A stretch of DNA of 64,000 nucleotides from Anaerolineae bacterium (lineage in GTDB: Bacteria; Chloroflexota; Anaerolineae; JAFGEY01): the NCBI GenBank assembly GCA_016783145.1, contig JADHXD010000001.1, forward strand, positions 20,665 through 84,664. The letters are read 5' to 3'. The notes below the pieces were generated by a model, which did not search any database, was not told the origin of the DNA, and was given only the letters and a program-made list of their open reading frames with translations. How positions within the stretch are numbered: the first letter of the stretch is position 1; every line of letters begins with the position of its first letter. Positions 59,173-64,000 of the stretch are shown here, in pieces. The translations under genes and the position numbers were made by a program.

Positions 59173-62022
59173 ATGAAGTGTCCCAACTGTGGCCTTGAGA
59201 ACCGGCCTGGCGCTCGCTTCTGCAAGCGCTGCGGCCAGGCGATGGAGGAGGTACAGGGGAGCCTGTGCCCGGCCTGCGGGACCGCCAACCAGCCCGACGC
59301 CCGGTTCTGCAGACAGTGCGGGACCTCTCTGACCACCGCCTCCGCCCCGCCCCAGCCCATCGCCGAACTCACCTGTCCGGCCTGCGGGGCCAGCAACAAG
59401 CTGGATGCGCGATTCTGCCGGCAGTGCGGCACGTCCCTGGCCTCCGTCCCCTCCTCGCCGTCCGCCGACGCCGGCCTGACCTGCCCCGCGTGCGGAGCCG
59501 CGCTCAGGCCAGGAGCCCCTTTCTGCTCCCAGTGCGGCGCCCGCAGAACGATCGAGCCGGTGCCGCTCGCTCCTCGCGAGCCTCCTCTTCCGTCTCCCCC
59601 CCGCGCGAGTGACGCCGGGGTGCGCGTGGCGGGAGGGGTCAGCGGGCAGATGGTCGTGGGAGACCACAACCTGGTGCTCCAGGTCGAACACTTGCACGGC
59701 GACATCGTCCACAAGGTTCAGCAGCAGCCGCAGGTCCGCCACCGGTCCAAAGCCGCTACCAGCCACCTCGACCCTACCCCCGAGCTGCTGGACCGGCGGA
59801 CAGAGCTGGACGTCGCCGCCGATGCCTTCGGGTCCGCCGCGCCGATCGAGTTCCACGGCCAGGATGGGATCGGCAAAACGGCCCTCTTGCGTCACCTGGC
59901 TCACCACTACCCGGGGGGCGCTTACCCTCAGGGGGTCGTATACCTCCTGGCCCAGAGGACACCGGTCGCGGACCTCTTCCAATGCCTCCACGATGCCTTC
60001 TACGAGAGCGATATCGCTTTCAAGCCCAGTGAGCGCCGCATCCGAGACGATCTCCGGGGAGAGCAGGCCCTCGTCCTTCTCGACGACGTGGAGCTGCCCC
60101 GGAACGAGGTCGAGTCCCTGATCGACGTCGCACCGCGCTGCACCTTTGTGCTCGCCTCTCCGCAGCGCCGCCTGTGGGCACGAGGGCGATCCATCGAACT
60201 GGGCGGGCTGCCCCTGGAAGACGCTGTGGCCCTCGTCGAGCGCCACGTTGGACGTCCCTTGACCTCCCAGGAACAGCTCGATGCCCAGGGCCTGTGTGCC
60301 GCCCTCGACGGTCGTCCAGATCAGCTCATCCAGGCCGCCGCGCAGGTCTGCGAAGGTGAATGCTCCCTGGTCGAGGTCTCTCGGCGCGCGCAGACCTCTG
60401 CGAGGACACTCACCACGGGTGCGCTGGCTTCCCTCTCTGACACCGCGCGACGGATCCTGGCACTCCTGGCAGCGGTCAAAGACGCCCCACTGCACGCCGA
60501 GCACATCGCCGCCATCCTGGGCACGACCGATGCCCTCCCTGCCCTCCAGTCTCTGCAGCAGCGCGGACTCGCACAGGCCCACAGCCCTCGCTACAGCCTG
60601 GCCGGCACCCTGGGCGAGGAATTACGGGGATCCTGGGACCTGGACCCCTGGACGGAGCGCGCCCTGTCCTACTTTGCGTCGTGGGCAGAGGGGGGGCAGG
60701 CGACCGAGCTCCTGCTCGCCGAGGCGGACCCCATGCTGCGCGTGCTCGAATGGGGTGCTGGCGCGGGGCGTTGGGAGCAGGTGCTGCGCCTGGGTCGAGC
60801 GATCGAGGGCCCCTTAGCCCTCGACAGGCGATGGGGGGCGTGGGCGCAGGTCTTGCAGTGGATCTTGGAGGCCTCACGCGCGCTGGCGGACCAGGCTGCC
60901 GAAGGGTGGGCCCTGCACCAGTTGGGCACCCGCGCCCTCTGCCTGGGCGAGTTCCCTGCGGCCCGCACCGCGCTGACCCAGGCCCTCGACGTGCGCCAGG
61001 CGCTGGGCGATCAGGCGGGAGCAGCGGTTACCCAGCACAACCTGGACATTCTCGTGGGCCTCGTCGCTGCGCCGCAGGAACCTGAGGAACCGCCAGAGGA
61101 ACCGCCTCGACCACCGAGCCCAAGCCTTCCGCTGCTGGTCAAGGGGGCCATCGCCCTCGTCTCCATCTTGATCCTGTCCGTGGGAGGATGGTTCGTTTGG
61201 ACCCAAATCCGCCCCCCGCCTACGCCGCCACCGACGTATACGCCTCGACCGCCGACGTCCACGCCGGTTCCTGCTGTCCGGCCAACCGACACGAGGCAGG
61301 CACCCACCCCGGCCCAACCGAGGCCAACCGACACGAGGCGGGTCCCGTCGCCCACTCCCGACATCTGGGGGCCGAACATCGAGGACATCCGCGTTGAGCC
61401 AGAGCGCTATCCGGGCGAGGCCCTCTGCGGCAACCAGCAAGCCGACGTTTCCTGCCAGATCACCGACCCCTCCGGTGTAGGGCGAGCAGCACTCTCGTAC
61501 AGATATACGTCCGCAGAGGGCGTGGGCACGGTGCGGACGGAAGCAATGGAGCGCACAAACGACGGGCGCTACCACGCGAGTCTCGGGACCTTTCCGGGCG
61601 AAGGCGAACTGGTGTTCCGTGTGGAGGCGTGGGACGATCTCGGGAACCCCTCCAGCTCGGGCGAGCAGGGACGGGTGGTCCTTTCCTGCATCCCGCCCAG
61701 CATCGAGGAGATCATCATCGATCCCGAGTACCGTCCGGGCAAGTCCGTCTGCTACTACCAGGACCTGGTCGTCATCAGCTCGGTCGTCGACTCGCCCCCG
61801 GCAGAGAAGGCGCAGTTCTGCTACCGGTTCACGCCCGCCGAGGGCGGATCGCCCAGGTCGGGGTGCGTCGAGATGGAGCGGGTAGACGACCAAACCTTCT
61901 CTGCCCAGATAAAGGCTATGGGATGGTGGGGTCAGTTGTCCTACACCGTCGAGGCCTGGGACGGAGAAGGGAACGCGTCCCTCCGCGAGGACGTGAGAGA
62001 GGTCAGCATGTGCATTGAGTAG
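59173..62022 (+). CDS. Zinc-ribbon NB-ARC-like STAND ATPase with membrane anchor and extracellular domains
   Basis: 949 residues. Four zinc ribbons (3-20, 32-49, 68-85, 104-121); a glycine-rich segment GGVSGQMVVGDHNLVLQV (154-171); an NB-ARC/STAND ATPase with P-loop FHGQDGIGKTALLRHL (227-242) and Walker B ALVLLDDVEL (near 299-308), winged-helix and TPR-like repeats to about 625; transmembrane helix (652-676); Thr/Pro linker; and two Ig-like beta domains (about 735-949) presumably outside the cell. NLR-type proteins oligomerise upon ligand sensing and switch on an effector. Here the effector may be the next gene, a caspase. GAAAGGAAG upstream of ATG. Confidence 0.88.
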   Translation: MKCPNCGLENRPGARFCKRCGQAMEEVQGSLCPACGTANQPDARFCRQCGTSLTTASAPPQPIAELTCPACGASNKLDARFCRQCGTSLASVPSSPSADAGLTCPACGAALRPGAPFCSQCGARRTIEPVPLAPREPPLPSPPRASDAGVRVAGGVSGQMVVGDHNLVLQVEHLHGDIVHKVQQQPQVRHRSKAATSHLDPTPELLDRRTELDVAADAFGSAAPIEFHGQDGIGKTALLRHLAHHYPGGAYPQGVVYLLAQRTPVADLFQCLHDAFYESDIAFKPSERRIRDDLRGEQALVLLDDVELPRNEVESLIDVAPRCTFVLASPQRRLWARGRSIELGGLPLEDAVALVERHVGRPLTSQEQLDAQGLCAALDGRPDQLIQAAAQVCEGECSLVEVSRRAQTSARTLTTGALASLSDTARRILALLAAVKDAPLHAEHIAAILGTTDALPALQSLQQRGLAQAHSPRYSLAGTLGEELRGSWDLDPWTERALSYFASWAEGGQATELLLAEADPMLRVLEWGAGAGRWEQVLRLGRAIEGPLALDRRWGAWAQVLQWILEASRALADQAAEGWALHQLGTRALCLGEFPAARTALTQALDVRQALGDQAGAAVTQHNLDILVGLVAAPQEPEEPPEEPPRPPSPSLPLLVKGAIALVSILILSVGGWFVWTQIRPPPTPPPTYTPRPPTSTPVPAVRPTDTRQAPTPAQPRPTDTRRVPSPTPDIWGPNIEDIRVEPERYPGEALCGNQQADVSCQITDPSGVGRAALSYRYTSAEGVGTVRTEAMERTNDGRYHASLGTFPGEGELVFRVEAWDDLGNPSSSGEQGRVVLSCIPPSIEEIIIDPEYRPGKSVCYYQDLVVISSVVDSPPAEKAQFCYRFTPAEGGSPRSGCVEMERVDDQTFSAQIKAMGWWGQLSYTVEAWDGEGNASLREDVREVSMCIE

Positions 62023-62059
62023 GCCCCTCGCCGGGACCGTTTGAGCCGAGGAGGAAAGA

Positions 62060-63256
62060 ATGACCGTCTACGATGGAGGGCACGCGCTGATCGTCGGCGT
62101 GGGCGGCGATTTGCCGAACACAACGCGCGATGCCGAGGGGCTCGCGGACATCCTCAAAGATCCATCCCGCTGTGCCTACCCGCCCGGGCACGTCCGCCTG
62201 CTGAGCGGCGAGGGAGCGACTCGCGACGCGGTGCTCTCTGCGCTCGACACACTGGCCCAGACCGCGGAGCCCGAGTCGGCAGCCATCGTCTACTTTTCCG
62301 GACACGGCTATCGGGTCGCCTCACCGACGGGCGAGTTCTTCTACATGCTCCCCTACGGGTACGACCTGCGCCGGCTGTACCAAACCGCGATCAGCGGCGC
62401 CGAGTTCACGGCTCGACTCCGCGCCATCCCTGCCCGGAAGCTGCTGGTGCTGCTCGACTGCTGCCACGCGGGAGGGGTGGGCGAAGAGACCGAGGCACCC
62501 GGCCTGGAGCTCGCCAAGTCCCCTCTGCCGCCGGAAGCGCGTGACCTGTTGGCCGAGGGCAGCGGCAGGGTGCTCATTGCGTCCTCGCGGAACAACGAGC
62601 TGTCCTTCGCTGGGAGGCCCTACAGCGCCTTTACCCTGGCTCTGATCGAGGCCCTGTCTGGCACAGGCGCTGCCAGGCAGGACGGCTATGTGCGCGTGGC
62701 CGACCTGGCCCTACATGCCCGCCAGGTCGTCCCCGGGCGCACGCGCGACCGGCAGCACCCCATCCTCCACTTTGAGCAGGCCGACAACTTTGTCCTGGCC
62801 TACTATGCTGGCGGCGAGACGCAGGCCAAGGGCGTCCCCTTTGCCGGAGAGCCCGAGATCGAGCCCGAACCCGGGGCGTGGACCGCCCTCGACCAGCGCG
62901 GACAGACCGTCCACGGCCCGCAGGTCAACGTGGCGGGGACCTTCGAGGGCCCGGTCACCGTCACTCAGAGCGAAAAGACCGATATGCGCGGCGCGCAAGG
63001 CGTCGTCTACAAGCCGGCTGGACCGGTCACTCAGGAATTCGGCCCACACGTCGAGGTCGACGGCGGGGTCAGCGGGCAGGTCGGAGTGGGCGATGGACAG
63101 ACCATGATCCAGATCAGGGATGCGTCCGCGGACCGCGACCGAGAACAGACCCCGAGCTCAGGGCATGCTCGGCAGTTCTGCACCTCGTGTGGACGGCGGC
63201 TGAGGGCCGGCGCCAGGTTTTGCAGCGGGTGTGGCGAGCCGGTCGATCGGTCATAG
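62060..63256 (+). CDS. Caspase-like (C14) peptidase with C-terminal zinc ribbon
   Basis: 398 residues. Caspase fold about 1-250 with catalytic His82 (YFSGHGY) and Cys135 (LLDCCHAGG), Cys-His dyad intact. Next a Gly/Val beta-rich region (about 280-352) with VHGPQVNVAGTFEGPVTV and GGVSGQVGVGDGQTMIQI, the latter very like the segment in the ATPase encoded before it; then a zinc ribbon CTSC...CSGC (374-391). Such peptidases are cell-death effectors or regulated proteases in bacteria. ATG has GAGGAAAG upstream; it follows the ATPase by 37 bases. A paired sensor-effector role is likely but inferred. Confidence 0.88.
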   Translation: MTVYDGGHALIVGVGGDLPNTTRDAEGLADILKDPSRCAYPPGHVRLLSGEGATRDAVLSALDTLAQTAEPESAAIVYFSGHGYRVASPTGEFFYMLPYGYDLRRLYQTAISGAEFTARLRAIPARKLLVLLDCCHAGGVGEETEAPGLELAKSPLPPEARDLLAEGSGRVLIASSRNNELSFAGRPYSAFTLALIEALSGTGAARQDGYVRVADLALHARQVVPGRTRDRQHPILHFEQADNFVLAYYAGGETQAKGVPFAGEPEIEPEPGAWTALDQRGQTVHGPQVNVAGTFEGPVTVTQSEKTDMRGAQGVVYKPAGPVTQEFGPHVEVDGGVSGQVGVGDGQTMIQIRDASADRDREQTPSSGHARQFCTSCGRRLRAGARFCSGCGEPVDRS

Positions 63257-63269
63257 GGCCCGTTCGACC

Positions 63270-63298
63270 TTGACAGGAGGGGAGATCCCTCCTATACT
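63270..63298 (+). promoter_or_regulatory. Promoter with inverted repeat in spacer
   Basis: TTGACA (63270-63275) and TATACT (63293-63298), 17-base spacer. The spacer is itself an inverted repeat GGAGGG (63276-63281)/CCCTCC (63287-63292), an operator candidate. Confidence 0.8.
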
Positions 63299-63331
63299 GG
63301 TGTAAACGCGCCTATCAAGAAAGGGGCCTCC

Positions 63332-64000
63332 ATGCGCAAGGGAACGAACCTCCTGACCATGTGCATCGCCGGACTGGCGAGCACGATAGGCATCGTGGCC
63401 TTCTTTGCCTGGCTTCCCTCCCTCTCCCCAAGAGCGACGGTCGCCGGCGCGTCCTGGATCGCGAACCCGGGCTTTGAGGGCGAGTTCACGGAGCTGGAAC
63501 AATGGCTGTCGATCGCGGATGGGTGGGAGCTGTGGTACGCCACGGACGGGGGCGAAGACGGCATCGCCGCGCCCAAGGCTTTCCAGGAGAACACGCGGGT
63601 GCGCGAGGGCCTCCAGTCGCAGCACGTACGGGCACAGAATGACGGCAGCATCTTTGACGCCTGCCTCTACCAACAGGTCACAGGGATCACGGTCGGGGAG
63701 TACATCCGCTTCTCTGCCTGGGCCTACGTGGACGCGCACGATGACCTGAACTCAGAGGAAAAGTGGCAGACCCGTGTGGGCATCGATCCCGATGGGGGCA
63801 CGGACCCGCGCGACATCAACTACTACCTCTACCCGTCACTGTGGGATTCGGTCACCGAAAAGGGGCGGTGGCAGCACCTCAGCGTCGTGATCAAGGCGAC
63901 CTCCCCGACGGCGACCGCCTACGCCTGCGCGCATCCGATCTGGCGCTATAGCTTTCACGTCTTCTGGGATGACACCGAGTTCGCAATATCCTCGGAAAAG
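63332..64000 (+). CDS. Exported protein related to the 15.2 kb hypothetical, 3' truncated
   Basis: 223 residues to the window edge, no stop. Signal peptide (MRKGTNLLTMCIAGLASTIG...), then a jelly-roll-like domain with LYQQVTGITVGEYIRFSAW and VGIDPDGGTDPRD, both shared with the protein at 15234-16400 (IYQQVSGVSVGKQVTFSAW, VGIDPYGGTDPR). Carbohydrate-binding-like fold is a guess. It is secreted while its relative lacks a signal peptide. ATG preceded by AAAGGGG. Own promoter with palindromic spacer. The C-terminus is outside the window. Confidence 0.75.
   Translation, partial: MRKGTNLLTMCIAGLASTIGIVAFFAWLPSLSPRATVAGASWIANPGFEGEFTELEQWLSIADGWELWYATDGGEDGIAAPKAFQENTRVREGLQSQHVRAQNDGSIFDACLYQQVTGITVGEYIRFSAWAYVDAHDDLNSEEKWQTRVGIDPDGGTDPRDINYYLYPSLWDSVTEKGRWQHLSVVIKATSPTATAYACAHPIWRYSFHVFWDDTEFAISSEK

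Noticed and set aside
58669-60582. 637-residue minus-strand frame
   Set aside because: Antisense to the kinase-FHA and NB-ARC genes; Gly/Arg/Glu-rich shadow without domain.

Overview
The window looks like a high-GC chromosomal segment of a Chloroflexota bacterium (Anaerolineae/Caldilineae-like; the class is a guess). This rests on DUF2298 'YYY' membrane proteins (a family typical of Chloroflexi and some archaea), a TIGR03663/Agl23-like GT39 protein, Thr/Pro-rich surface linkers, a secreted protein ending in a YLPLV tail, and a dense set of zinc-ribbon Ser/Thr kinases. I see no tRNA, rRNA, CRISPR array or insertion sequence. Most promoters are near-consensus TTGACA-17-TATAAT types.

Region 1 (1-14.9 kb, minus strand) is a GT-C glycosyltransferase block: a GT39-DUF2298 fusion with its own promoter, then an ECF sigma factor, its probable anti-sigma partner, a DUF2298 protein, two GT39-like proteins and a GT39-NHL fusion, several joined by 4-base start/stop overlaps. 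It probably serves lipid-linked sugar transfer to surface proteins or glycans. Region 2 (15.2-21.1 kb) holds a hypothetical protein with a duplicated C-terminal module, a DeoR regulator with a palindromic promoter, an orphan MalK/UgpC-type ATPase, an AMMECR1 protein and two membrane proteins. Region 3 (21.1-34.6 kb, plus strand) is sugar-nucleotide and surface-polysaccharide metabolism: two SDR epimerases, an FKP-like fucokinase/pyrophosphorylase, a GmhB-like phosphatase, a secreted glycosidase-like protein, a Thr/Pro-rich surface protein, a GT2-phosphoglycosyltransferase fusion, a DUF2723 protein and a DUF4012 protein.

Region 4 (34.6-63.3 kb, plus strand) is the striking part: some sixteen consecutive signalling genes. 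It has five predicted active Ser/Thr kinases, two pseudokinase-PP2C fusions, two VWA proteins, three FHA proteins (one an FHA-FHA-ABCG-type transporter), a DA1-like LIM/zinc metallopeptidase, a membrane subtilase, a membrane-anchored GH3, and at the end an NB-ARC-type ATPase next to a caspase-like peptidase. Ten of these proteins carry the same short CxxC...CxxC zinc ribbon at one end or inside, and an eleventh (the DA1-like protein) has LIM-like zinc fingers. That suggests a common recruitment tag. The ATPase and caspase also share a short glycine/beta-rich motif, suggesting an NLR-caspase-like death or immunity module wired into a phospho-signalling network. The 5' leader of this region folds on paper into nested stems.

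The last, truncated gene shares a domain with the hypothetical protein at 15.2-16.4 kb.
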